Translations under genes and position numbers: made by a program
Part shown: positions 1 to 12,200 of the stretch, piece by piece
Position numbering within the stretch: position 1 is the stretch's first letter
Layout: each line of letters starts with the position of its first letter
NCBI RefSeq assembly: GCF_000003815.2
Contig: NC_049987.1
Span: 17,095,898 to 17,155,420, forward strand
Length of the DNA stretch: 59,523 nt
Direction of reading: 5' to 3'
Origin: Branchiostoma floridae
Lineage: Eukaryota; Chordata; Leptocardii; Amphioxiformes; Branchiostomatidae
Notes under the pieces: generated by a model
Seen by the model: only the letters and a program-made list of their open reading frames with translations
Database searches by the model: none
What the model was told of the DNA's origin: nothing

Positions 1-1775
1 AGAGAATCATATATTTTCTGCAGTACCGGTATTCTCGATAGGGGGCAGTGTCTATGACCTTGGTTTCTGCAACATTGAAAATAGCACAAGTGGTGAATAA
101 GGTATTCTAAGTTGGAATTTTTCTTCAAAATGTTATTTTGTAACAATGATTATAAGATAAACTTCTTTTTTTATTTCTTCAATTTTTATTTTCAGTCATT
201 TTTTTTACTTTTATTTTAATCTTTGTTGATGGTGTGACACTCAGATAAACAAAATATGTGCAATAACATGGGAATTATTCTGTTCATTATTAACTGATAT
301 GGTAATAAAAAATAAAAAATAAAAAAATAACTGATATGGTACTGAGGCATAAATAAATAAAAAGAGCCTACCTGCTTATCATCTTCTCTTGGACTGAAGT
401 AGCATGGGCACAGTTTACATGTCAATTTGGTATTTTTCCGGGGGGTACTTTTATTCCAGGGGGTACTTTTATTAGATTTTGAAGATTTGTCCGGGGGGTA
501 CTTTTATTCCAGGGGGTACTTCTATTTGAGAGGTGAGAGTACAAAAAATCTCATCTTGGCAGTACTAGTTGTTGAATCTTTGCATCATACCATGCATTTG
601 AATATCATTTCAGATGGGTATAGGGCTATGTCTACTAGAACTTTGATTGAAAACAGCAATAAAATGTGTTCTTATTACAATAATTTCAATCATAACATTC
701 ATCTTAATATGCATCATAACATTTTGAAACACATAGTTTACAAACTTATGCAAATTGCTGTAAATTAATTTAACCAGGTATTGATTTACAAATTTTGAAA
801 TGCATAGCGATTCACAAAACCTGATCGCAGGAATGAACACATGATCAGATACTAGCAGCATTGTTGAAAATTCTTTGAATGCTACTCAGAACAAATTTTA
901 TGGAAACATACAACACATTAAAACCTGTACAGAACATATAAAAAAACAGTTCAAAGTTATAAAGTTTGATTAAAGGAACAAAAAAATCAGATATTAAATA
1001 GAACTTTCTGCAAATAGTTGTTTGTAAATACCATGTATCACATGAAAAACATTGATCAAAACATTTAGCTTTTCATATATCCTTTTCCACACTAACCTCA
1101 CAGCAAGCTTAAAGCTATCATCTGACTTTGGACTCTATTGCAACTTGTTACCAATATGTATGTAAAGTTGGTTGGTTGGCACTGAAGTTACAAAGTTTCC
1201 AGTTAGAATTTTTATTTAGCCTGTTGTGTATTGAAGTAAAAACACTGCTAGCTTGTCCTATCTAATGAAGGATAAATGTATCTATTATGCACAATATTAA
1301 AGTTTGACATTGAAAGACACTTAGTGTCCTCATACATTTCAGTTTACTTTGTTCAACTGTATTGTAATATGTCTCACTGGAGTTTGGGCCTGCCTAAAAA
1401 ACATAACAAAAAAAAGAAAGATAATCCCTACCTACCTACCCTATTTCTTCAGGACTGAAAAAGCAAACACGACAAACAGGCGTCTTTTTAATTATGGAAA
1501 AACACTCTAATTTTGGACTCCAGTCCATGACTCCAAAACGCTTTACCCAATCAACTTTATACTTTTATTGAGTACATACTAAAGCATAGTGAATATGCAA
1601 AAGCGTTAATGGGTCCCTTGGGACTAGTCCAATTATACTATAATTATATACATTTTTTTCCTATAGGCCTAACCACTGCAGATTTTGTTACTGAATAGAC
1701 CAGTTTACTCTTTGACAGAAGTAGAGGTCTATCTTGCAGGTACAACCATATCTTTTGATGTTAACAAAATGGTCA
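1..1775. other. Intergenic region downstream of HSDL1
   Basis: AT-rich DNA with no coding gene that I can support. The one clear structure is a 53-bp direct repeat at about 438-527, two copies carrying the motif GGGGGGTACTTTTATT. A short open frame across it merely translates that repeat. The 3' untranslated region of the minus-strand HSDL1 gene probably occupies about 1550-1775. Confidence 0.6.
1564..1569 (-). terminator. Candidate poly(A) signal of HSDL1
   Basis: An AATAAA hexamer on the minus strand, about 205 nt downstream of the HSDL1 stop codon. It is the nearest perfect hexamer I noticed. Position and spacing are typical; use is not proven. Confidence 0.45.
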
Positions 1776-4700
1776 TCACTTGGACTTTAATTTTCTTTGT
1801 TTCTTTTCCATGACTTGTCTGCGGAGGGCACTGTTGAACCGGTAAGCCACCCAAATGTACAAGTCCTCTGAGAACAGTCTGGTGGCAAACCACTGGAGGA
1901 GAGGGAAAAAGATGTAAAAATTACGGTAAATTTTTGCGGGACTTAATTTTTCAGCAGGAAAGGAGATTTTTGTATTGTTTTACATTGGCGACTGGGACAA
2001 TTCTGCAATACAATGGGCATGCATGCATGTTCAAGGAGTCATAATTTTGCAATGGAAAGGTCCCTGTGAAAATTTCAAGGTTTACATCGTTAGAGTTTCA
2101 GGATATTTTCACACACCAGCAATGGCCTAGTACTAGTAGGTAAAGTTGCATGTGTGTGGTAGATGTGCGGGAGCGAGCCTTACTAAAGACTTCAAAATGG
2201 TACATCATGTTGCTTTCTCTCCTTTAAAGAGCACTCTGACAGCACAAGAGAATTAATGCAAGATGAACACACACCACTACCAATGGATTAATCTGCCGCT
2301 GTAGGGTTTACACAGTTACAATGTATGTGGCCCAATGGCAATGGAAACAAGATGGGCACTGCTATATACATACCGTAAATGGTGTTTAAAGGATTTTTTT
2401 TTCATTTTTCGTCCTTTGAAGATCTGTTATTTTACACAGCAAGACATCAAAAGCCTATGAAAATAAACTTTCTGCATACAACATTTGTAACGGCAACCTA
2501 GAGGTTACATTTTGAAAAGAAAACTGTAAGCTCATTTACTTTATTTGTGGTGGTTTCATTTACCAATAGAAGAGGAAAGATTCATGCAATGTTTTAAAAT
2601 TCACGCTTGAAATCATACTGTAATACAGTAGAAATGCATTGGAAACACATATTTGTAATGTGTGTCATGTATTTGCAGTAGAGAGGTCATGACGAAAATC
2701 GTGAATTTAAAATCACTGCGAACATCTCAAGATATGTATGACTGACAGTATATATGACTGACCTGTGCTATAGTGTGCGGCCAGTACCCTGTAGTTCTAG
2801 CGGAGACCCCCAGCGTAGACAGCGCGGCCCTGGCGTAACCGGTCGCGGACGGAATGACGATACTGGGATTGTGGATGATGTCACTGTACGCCGTCATGTT
2901 GGTGGCGACGTAGTACGGTGTGAGACACTGCACCGTGATGCCAGAGTCTTTGTACTCGTATTGTAGGGCCTGGCTGAAGTGATCAACATATGCCTGGAGG
3001 GATGGACAGGGCAAACACCACTATCATGTGCTCAGGGTCTACTTTGAGCCTACAGACTTCCTGGTATGCTATTTTCTTAGAATATGTAGCTGAAATTGTA
3101 CATGAACAAGCTGCTAGGGGGCCCAAACATATATCAATTCTTCCTAACATCACAAGTTATCGACAACCAAAAAGTGAAGACCACAGCATGACCAGGTCAA
3201 AAGATACAAAAAATGAAAGTTCTGCTGCAGTACCAAGTTCACATACTAGGGGGCCAAACATCGACCTTGACCTTTGTCATCCCAATACCTACCCACATAC
3301 AATGTACTGAATATCATAGCGATTGTAATCCATATTTGTGACTACAAAAATCCAGACACACAAACACACACATGCAGACACACCCAAAACAATTTCTCCA
3401 CTGTAGACTTATAAGTCAAGAAGCAAGATTCTGGCCCATTTTTTTGAGGTCTATGAAGACTACCATAATGCACAATATAATGCATGTAATACCTTAGTGG
3501 CGGAGTAAGCTGTCATCAGAGGTGTGGGCCTTAAGCTAGAAGCAGAAGCAATGTTCACAACAGCTCCACGCTGACGTTCTACCATCCCTGGTAACACGAG
3601 GTGTGTCATCATTGTCACCTGAAAAATACAATATACTATATGCATATAGTAGTATCCAGTATTTGATGATAATGCTGCTGGGATCCCTGACACAGGGGTA
3701 GGCAGCCTTTGGCTAGCTATATAGGTAAATATGAACACTTGCAAGATTTTGACATATTACTTGTTTTCAGTTATTGTTATCATTTTATGTTTGCTGTGTT
3801 TGACATTCGCTATTAACATTGAAACAATACAGTAACCCCGAAGTAACCCAGAGTACATAGTGATAGTGTAATGGTTTACTGTAAGAGTTCAGCACAAAAT
3901 CTACAGCAAATAGAGGACAATTTACAGTTGTATCTTTTCCTTCTTGCCTACTGACAAGTGACACAGCTTTTTGCACATGTTGTAACAAGATACATCTTCT
4001 CAGACAGAGTACAGGTAATGTATATTCATCCTATACCATGGTTGTTTAGTACATATATTGCCATAGTTACCGTTGCCACGTTGACATTAACGATGTCCCA
4101 CAGTTTCTTCTCAGGGACCTCCAGGAAGAACTGCGGATGGTCGTACATCAGCCCGACGTTGTTGACCAGGATACCGACGTCTTTCCCGCGAAGGGTCTCT
4201 GCGATGCCCACATAGATTTCCCTGCCTTTACTGAAGTCAGCCTGGTGAGGTAAATATACAAATATGTAGAAAGAAACAAAGAAACAAACAGTGAAACAAA
4301 ACAAAAAATTGAAGATCTCATAACTCTATGAAATAGTTTGCACAAGTTTGTGTATATTTCTTGCTGACAGTCTATGCATTTCTCAAGTACCTCCCATAAC
4401 ACAACAGACATATACATACAGCAGGAAAATGGAGAGGAAATGAGAGATAACCTTTGACAACCTATTCTAGGACCTTTGGCCTAACTTCCTGTCAGTGTCC
4501 CTGATGTGCCTAACATATGGAAATAAGAGTGGAAAAACACTCACACAAACAAGCAGACAGATACACCAAAGACTTCCAATTCCACCAGGGTAACAATGGA
4601 ATGTAAGAAAACTAACAGGCCTTTACTGTTCAATATACACCTGCAACATGCAATTTTCAGATTGTAGGTACACATGTTAACAAGTTGTGGATTGGGATTA

Positions 4701-5964
4701 TAAAAAGTAATGTAGCTATGCAGCAACCTTTAAAAGCCAGAATTGCTAGAAGCTACTAGTACTACAGATGTATGCAAGAAGAGGCTTAATCAATTTGTTG
4801 AAGAATGCCATTGCCTTAGAAAGGCAGGAATAGTGATGAGGTTATTTTCAGAAGCTTTTCCACATAAAACGTCTGCCAACTTGTAGTTTGCGGCAGGTAA
4901 CATCAAAAAGTACATGTATTCAAGCTCTGAAAACGAAATAATAGAGCTAAAAGTTTGCTAAAACAGACAGGATACAAAGATATGTGAATAGAGAGAGGAA
5001 TGAAAGGTAGTACCACAAATGACAAGAGGATAATAAGAAGAATGGAAACAACAACAACAACAACAACAATGATGACATACCTGAATGATGGCCGTTTCCA
5101 CACCAAACAGAGACTCGATGGTGCGTGCAGTGTTCTCCAGTTTGGTCTGGTTTCTGCTGATGAGAACGATGTTGACCCCACGGCTGGCCAGTTCCTGAGC
5201 GTACGCCTTCCCAATGCCATCTGTGCAACCTGCAGAATAAATAACATTCTTACACGAATTTTCTTCCGACAGAAATGCTCAAGTTGCAATGTTTTTAAAG
5301 CCACTTAGATATACTATGTCAGTCAGTCTATCCAGACTATGACACTACGCAAAGGTATTTAAAATGACACATTAAGATTACGATGCTCATAAATCTACAA
5401 TGCAAAATACACATATACTATATACAATATACTTAGATATATCAGCACAAAAACTGACAATATTCTCTGGAACAAAATTGTGCCTAATACCTTAATGATA
5501 AGGTACTTTACTACAACAAGAAGTCTATTACTCGTTGAACATGGAATTAGTCACAAAAGAAGCAAGGCACACAGCCTGATCTGAACACAGCCACTTGAAG
5601 GTAAGCGCCCTCTGACAGAACATACAGAAACTGCACTGCTGAAACATATAGTAGCCAGATATAATTTATTGTAGACATACCAGAAATGATTTTTGAAGAG
5701 TCTCTAATCTCTACAATTATTCCCTTTGGCTGAAATAACCAACCCACCTGTTACCACAGCCCATGGCCCGTACCTCAACCTCAAGTCCGGCTTTCCGATC
5801 CTGGAGACAAAATGCACGCGTGTCCCGCCAAGAAAACCAAGGATCAAGTCAAGAACCTTCTTTCCGACATACACAGCACCTAAAATCGCCAGAATATCAT
5901 TGTAATAGTTGATAGTCTTGGAAATTTCGGCTGCAAGGAAAGAAAATCGGTCAACAGCCGCCAT
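1776..5964 (-). CDS. HSDL1: HSDL1-like short-chain dehydrogenase, six exons, 336 aa
   Basis: Exons on the minus strand: 5748-5964, 5081-5229, 4071-4241, 3493-3618, 2763-2993, 1776-1892. All have AG/GT borders and compatible phases. The protein aligns with human inactive hydroxysteroid dehydrogenase-like 1 (330 aa) from MAAVD to near the C-terminus. It is an SDR-fold oxidoreductase of the HSD17B12/HSDL1 group. The N-terminus is hydrophobic (about residues 20-45). The cofactor motif TGxxxGxG is T72-G79, NNVG is 149-152 and the structural Asn is N174/N176. The catalytic Ser204, Tyr217 and Lys221 (YSATK) are all present. Human HSDL1 has Phe at the Tyr position and is considered inactive, so the amphioxus protein may still be an enzyme; its substrate is unknown. 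An in-frame ATG nine codons upstream (5991) could also start translation; I chose 5964 because it matches the human N-terminus. Confidence 0.93.
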
Positions 5965-6258
5965 GTTGAAGATGACCTTTGCTCTTGCCATAAAAAGGTG
6001 GTCATTGTAAAATTCTTTATGCCAGCTTTTCTATGCTCCTTCAAATCTTGATAAATATCTCTTTAAGGGACTAATTGCAACAAAAGTAATCCTATATTTA
6101 TATAAATTAACATCAAGATATTAGCTATTGTCTGAAAGGAATTAACTGGCGTATATATCAAGTATTTGAATAGCTATTTTTACAGGCATAATTTTGTGTA
6201 CATTAGGCAGCTAAATTGTGTTTCGATGTAGATGTAACCACATGGTGTTGGTAGCGGT
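5965..6258. promoter_or_regulatory. Shared divergent promoter of HSDL1 and UBE3D
   Basis: The 294 bp between the HSDL1 start (minus strand) and the UBE3D start (plus strand) must hold both 5' untranslated regions and the core promoters, unless noncoding exons lie further away. The sequence is AT-rich. I see no clear TATA box or CpG island. The call rests on the head-to-head arrangement. Confidence 0.55.
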
Positions 6259-9200
6259 ATGGAGGGGAAAACGCTGTTTGTTGAAATCCAGAAGCAAGTT
6301 GGAGCTGCGCATTTTGTGTTGCCTGTAGAAGCTGTTAAAGAGGACAAAAGGTGTGTTCTCAAGTTGTGTGATAGCTTTTTTTCTGTAGCATGTTAATGTT
6401 TGTGTACTTCGGGGTGGGGTGGGCTGGAAAATTACTTTACTTTATTGCATGGCGGTTATACCACTATTTAGTACCTCATTGTCTTATTGTGACCCTTTGC
6501 CAGGCTAAGAAGAGTTAATGTATATAATTTACAGTCGCTGAGCTTTGACATTTGTAGAAAATGCCTATCTTGAGGATTTTGTTGGCACTATACCAGGCTT
6601 CAAAATTAAAAAAAGAAGACTTTTAAGAAGGTGGCTCACTATTAAGTATAACTTTCTTGGTCTTTATAAATTTATGTCATTGTACACAGCTTAGATTTCA
6701 TGAGAAAAATTGTTAAGTAGCATCAGGAAAATTCTTTCCTGAATCACAGGAAGCAAGAAGATTTTAGACCTTAGCTTTTCCCAGGAACTAATTCAATATT
6801 CATATTCTTGTCTCATCCAGTCTACCAGTCCTTGTTCACCCAGACAAAATCACAGTCAAATCTGGAGATGGCGAATCCATCTATCGCTTTCCGGATGGCT
6901 TCCGCGTCCGTCCCAAGTCTTGTAGTGGACTGAAGTGGCTTGATGGAGATGGACTACACCTGAGACTGTCAGTGGAGGAGGAAGAGGAGCAAAAAGAGGA
7001 GGAGGATGATGGAAGAGAGGAGGATGGACCAGATATCAAACCTGGACAAACCACAATGTGCTGTGCCATGTGTGGACAACAACTGCTGAAACCGTCGTTG
7101 TAATAAGATATTCCTTTATGATCAGTATCTGTTGGTTAGTAGTGTCCGTGCCCGGTAGTGTCTGTACCCCTGTAATATCCGTAACTCCTCCTGTGAGCGT
7201 ACCCTTGTAGTGTCTGACCCCTGTAGTGTCCGTACCCCTGTAGTGTCCATACACCCTGTAGTGTCCATACCCCCTGTGGTGTCTGTACCCCTGTAGTGTC
7301 TGTACCCCCTGTAGTATCTGTACCCCCTGCAGTGTCTGACCCCTGTAGTATCCGTACCCCCTGTAGTGTCCATACCCTGTATTGTCTGTACCCCCTGCTG
7401 TGTCCGTACCCCATGCAGTGTCTGACCCCTGTAGTGTCTGTACCCCCTGTAGTGTCCATACCCTGTATTGTCTGTACCCCCTGCTGTGTCCGTACCCCTG
7501 CAGTGTCTGACCCCTGTAGTGTCCGTACCCCCTGTAGTGTCCGTACCCCTTGTAGTGTCCGTACTCTGTAGTGTCTGTACCCCCTGCTGTGTCCGTACCC
7601 CTACAGTGTCTGACCACAGGCCTGTTATGTCTGTACCCCCTGAAGTGTCCGTACCCCTGTAGTGTCCGTACCCCTGTAGTCTCTGAACCCCCTGTAGTGT
7701 CTGCACCCCCTGTAGTGTCCGCATACTTGTAGTGTATGAACCTTCTGTTATGTCCGTACCCTCTATATAGTCTGTTGTGTTTTACTACTTTTAGCCAAAC
7801 CAATAACCTATTGACTGATGATTTCTGTAACCCAAGGCGCTGGAAAGCGCGACAAGTAGCAAGCCTACTAGGCAGGTGAGTTTCATACTCATGCTGTAAC
7901 GTCCTAATATATAATATATGGCTTTATTCTACCCCCTCCCCCCAGCTGTGCCAAGCGTGTGCTTCCCCTCCCCTCTGACGGCTGGCAGGAGGCGGTCGCG
8001 CACAGCTTCTGTCACAAGAGTCCGGACACGCAAAACATGGCCGCCCAGACTCTCGCGCCCAGACAGGCAGACATCCTGACTGGCACCGGACACGTTCTCG
8101 TACACTCCAAGGCCATTCACAGTGACAACGTGGACATTGTTGTTTCAGAGGACAAAATGGTTTGTATACAATGATCATTTTTGGTAACACCTCAGGGGCA
8201 TTGCCATCTTTAAAGAAAAAGTTGTTGGGCTTGAATTCTATACTGGTATGTTCTAAAATTTCTTTCTCTGCAGTTTGTTTTGAATACACCTCGTGGGCGT
8301 GCTGTTGTTACATGTCATGACATTTGCTACTTTGGGCATAGGAAAAAGACTATTTATGCACACTTTTACAGCTACTTATCAATGTTTTCAAATGAGCTTT
8401 TACCACATGTACATTGTATCTGCAATAGCTTGATTTCTTGCATATGTCTTCCTTGAAAAAACATGCTGCTTTGTCAGTAACTTTTGTTTTTTGTTCTTTT
8501 GACCAAAATTTTTAGTGAGATATTTGTATCATCTTTAGAAGATTCATGGCCAAAATTGCCATAAAAACTATATTTGTATCTCGCTAAGAGACTTTTTTTT
8601 TCCACAGGTAGTAGCCCCACTGGTCAGATGCAAACGATGTAGAAGTCAGGTGGGCGTAGGGGTCACTACAGGTCAGTGACCTTTGTACTGGGTTCCATTA
8701 AGCCAATAGTTTGACTTTCAGGCTATGAAAAGGATTATGGAAAGAACTTGAATTGAGCTGGATTGAAAAAATTTGATTTGGTAATTGTGAATTATTTTGA
8801 ATTTGCAGGGAGTTAATTTTGCTGTAGATATAAATTCAAAGCAATTAAACAAAAAAAGTTTTACCAAAATTGTCTGACACGTGTAAATGTCAAGAATATG
8901 CTGAACACCAGTGAGCAATGATATCTTTACAGATAATCCTACACAAATATATAGGTGCACCTGTGCAGCCTCAGTCAAAAATTAGGTGCACAGCTCCAAG
9001 TTAGGGTGCACAAAAGTGCATAATTATGCAACAACTATTTTGAGCCCTGCCCTGTCCCATGAAAAGGCTCTATATCAACATTTATCACATTACAGGGAAA
9101 AAGACCACCTCAGCACAAGAGACACCAGAGCCTCCAGGTGCTATCAAACTGTACCTGTCTGACATCACAGTACATGCTCAAGTTTCCACATGCTCACCTG

Positions 9201-12200
9201 TAACACCTGTGTCACCTGGACAGGATGGCATCCTGGCACAGCAGCTTCTTAAGGAGTCTGAGTCACAATACTGCCTGAGGTTTGTGGTACAGGACCTTAG
9301 GGCAGACGTCTATCTGCTGGTGAGTACTTAGTAATGTTACAGTGCTTGAAATACTTTTTTCAGTCAGGTTGCCCAGGCGACATCCCAAGTCAAATGCTAG
9401 GTTGCCCCATCAACATTTCAGGTTACCCCACTTCCAAGTTATTACTTTCTTCAAATTATCTACACTGTACTTCCCCATTATCCTTTTTTCCAGTAACGGT
9501 CTTCCCAACTGGCTACTGTAAAACTTATACACCTAGGTGGGGGAAAAGTGGTCCAACTGCAAAATTTCAGGTTGCACAGTGTGCAACCTGGGTTTAAAAT
9601 TAAGTTGCGCCAAGCGAATTGTGACTGCATTAGCATTGTGCACAAGTGGGTATTTTGAGCACTGTGCTACTGGTAGTAGTACTTGTATTGTAAAGCTTTT
9701 ATTAATACTTGTTGTGCTTTTACATTGTATGTTCACAGTTTTGCAGTGATTTCTCAAACCCAAACAATTTATAGCTTTAGCAAATTGTTTTTCTGTTGCT
9801 ACTTGTTGAATGAGTGAATTATATATAACCTTCTGTTTATGATGCTGTTCTAGAATATCAAATAGATATTATATAGCAAAAAAACAACGGATTTTCCATC
9901 CAATTCAGCACAAGTGCTCTGCGTACACATCACAAACTTAGAACACGGCGAATGTCTCTCGAACTTAGTTTAATTTAAAGTAGATCCCGCGGAAATTATC
10001 CACTACATATACTGTGGTGTAGTTGTCGTAATAGAGGCGTCTATTGTGCCCATCTCTGGGCCTGCTCACTTCTGGCTCCAAACTGTACATGTCTGCTCCT
10101 TCTATTATGTACAATATGTACTTAACAGAAGTAACCTGGAGTCCAGCCCTGTTTGCTTTGGTCCGCTCCCAAAGGTCAGTACCCTGCCGCACAGTTATCT
10201 TCAGTAGCGGACCAAAGTGAACAAGGCTGGACTCCAGGCTATAACAGAAGCAGCCTTTCTGTTTTGTAATGAATTCACAGTTAAAGGCTATGTTTGGAAG
10301 ATGGCCTCAAATGCTAATTCATGCATCTTTTAACAAATATTCCATGGTGGGTTTCAATATCAAAGTCCTAAAATGGAACAAACACTGTTCTGTTAAAGAA
10401 TATGATGCATAGTACATAGTTTCAGGTTATGGTAAATATAACAAATGGGAACTTTGTATGAATGGGAGAGAGTATGGAAACATTTAGGAAGCTAAATTTC
10501 ATGTGTGAGAATTTGCAAGTGGTCACAAAAATGTGCAAGCATATAATAAGAAGTACTGCTTACAGGTACATGTACTGACGTAGGTTTTAGATTCTCAAGA
10601 ATGAGAAACTTTTATTGAAATAGACATGTTGTTTCTTGATTACTACAATTATATACAAGACAGTGTAAATACAGTAAAAGGTTTAATGTACAGATCACGG
10701 AAGATAATTACATTAATTACATGGCATATCTCTGTACAGCAAGCAAATCACATTGAAATACCGGGTAAAGCTAATAGTCAAAGACACTGTATACAATCAT
10801 CTATCACAGTGACAGTATTGTAATGAAACTGATATTTCAGGCATACATTCCTGTAATTTACAAATGATGTGTTAACCAATAGACTTCCCTATAGTAAGAG
10901 AGACAGTCATTATGTAATATATAGTTCATATAGATGCAGCATTTTGGATCTAATTACTCAACCTCTGATTCATCTGTTCCATTATAAGCTCAAAATAGAA
11001 AATTGCTTTTGAGTAATCACCAAGGTCTCTCCAGGCAACACACAGATTTTTAAGTACAACTGCAATATCAGGATGTGCAGTGTCCTCACCATAGATGGAC
11101 CGCATCATCTGAAGTGACTGTTCACAGTAGCTAATGGCTTTTCTGTAATCACCAAGGTCACTCCATGCGTTGCCCAGGTTGTTAAGTGATTTTGCAATGT
11201 CAGGATGTGCACCATAGATAATCTGCTTCATCCTTAGCGATTGTTCATAGTAGTTGAGGGCCTTTCTGTGATCACCAAGGTTCCTCCAGGCGGCACCCAA
11301 GTTGTTAAGTGAGTCTGCAATGTCAGAATGTGCAGTGTTGTCACCATAGATAATCCGCCTCATCTGTAGTGACTGTTCACAGTAGCTGATGGCCTTTCTG
11401 TGATCACCAAGGTCACTCCAGGCGACACCCAAGTTGTTAAGTGAGTTGGCAATGCCAGGATGTGCAGTGTTATCGCCATAGATAATCTGCTTCATCTTCA
11501 GCGACTGTTCATAGTAGCTGATTGCCTTTCTGTGATCACCAAGGTTCCTCCAGGAGGCACCCAAGTTGTTAAGTGAGTCGGCAATGTCTGGATGTGCAGT
11601 GTCCTTACCATAGATAATCTGCTTCATCTGCAGTGACTGTTCATAGAAGCTGATGGCCTTTCTGTTATCACCAAGGTCACTCCAGGCGGTACCCAAGTTG
11701 TTAAGTGAGGAGGCTATGTCAGGATGTGCAGTGTTATCACCATAGATAATCCGCTTCATCTTTAGCGACTGTTCATTGTAGCTGATGGCCTTTCTGTGAT
11801 CACCAAGGTCCCTCCAGGCAGTACCCAAGTTGTAAAGTGAGTCTGCAATGCCAGGATGTGCAGTGTTATCACCATAGATAATCTGCTGCATCTGTAGTGA
11901 TTGTTCAAAGTAGCTGATGGCCTTTTTGCGATCACCAAGGTTCCTCCAGGCATTACCCAAGTTGTTAAGTGATGTAGTGATGTTAGGATGTGCAGTGTTA
12001 TCACCATAGATATGGCGCACCATCTGTAGTGACTGCTCAAAATAACCAACAGCCTTTCTTTGATCACCAAGTTTCACCAAAGTGTTACCTAAGTCATTAA
12101 GTGCTTTGGCAACATCAATATGCGGGGTGTTCTCACCATATGTTGATATTTCATTCTGAAGTGTTTCTTCTGTGCATGTCGCAGAACTTTGGTAATCACA

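Noticed and set aside
427-768. 113-codon open frame at the left edge
   Set aside because: Its N-terminal part is a translated 53-bp repeat and the rest has no recognisable similarity.
5965-5991. Upstream in-frame ATG extending HSDL1 by nine residues
   Set aside because: The extension has no counterpart in human HSDL1, whose N-terminus matches from MAAVD. It remains possible but is less likely.
7036-7803. Long open frame of 255 codons on the minus strand (and others on both strands) rich in Gly/Tyr/Thr
   Set aside because: It only translates the 17-18 bp minisatellite of UBE3D intron 2. Several frames are open at once and there is no unique sequence.
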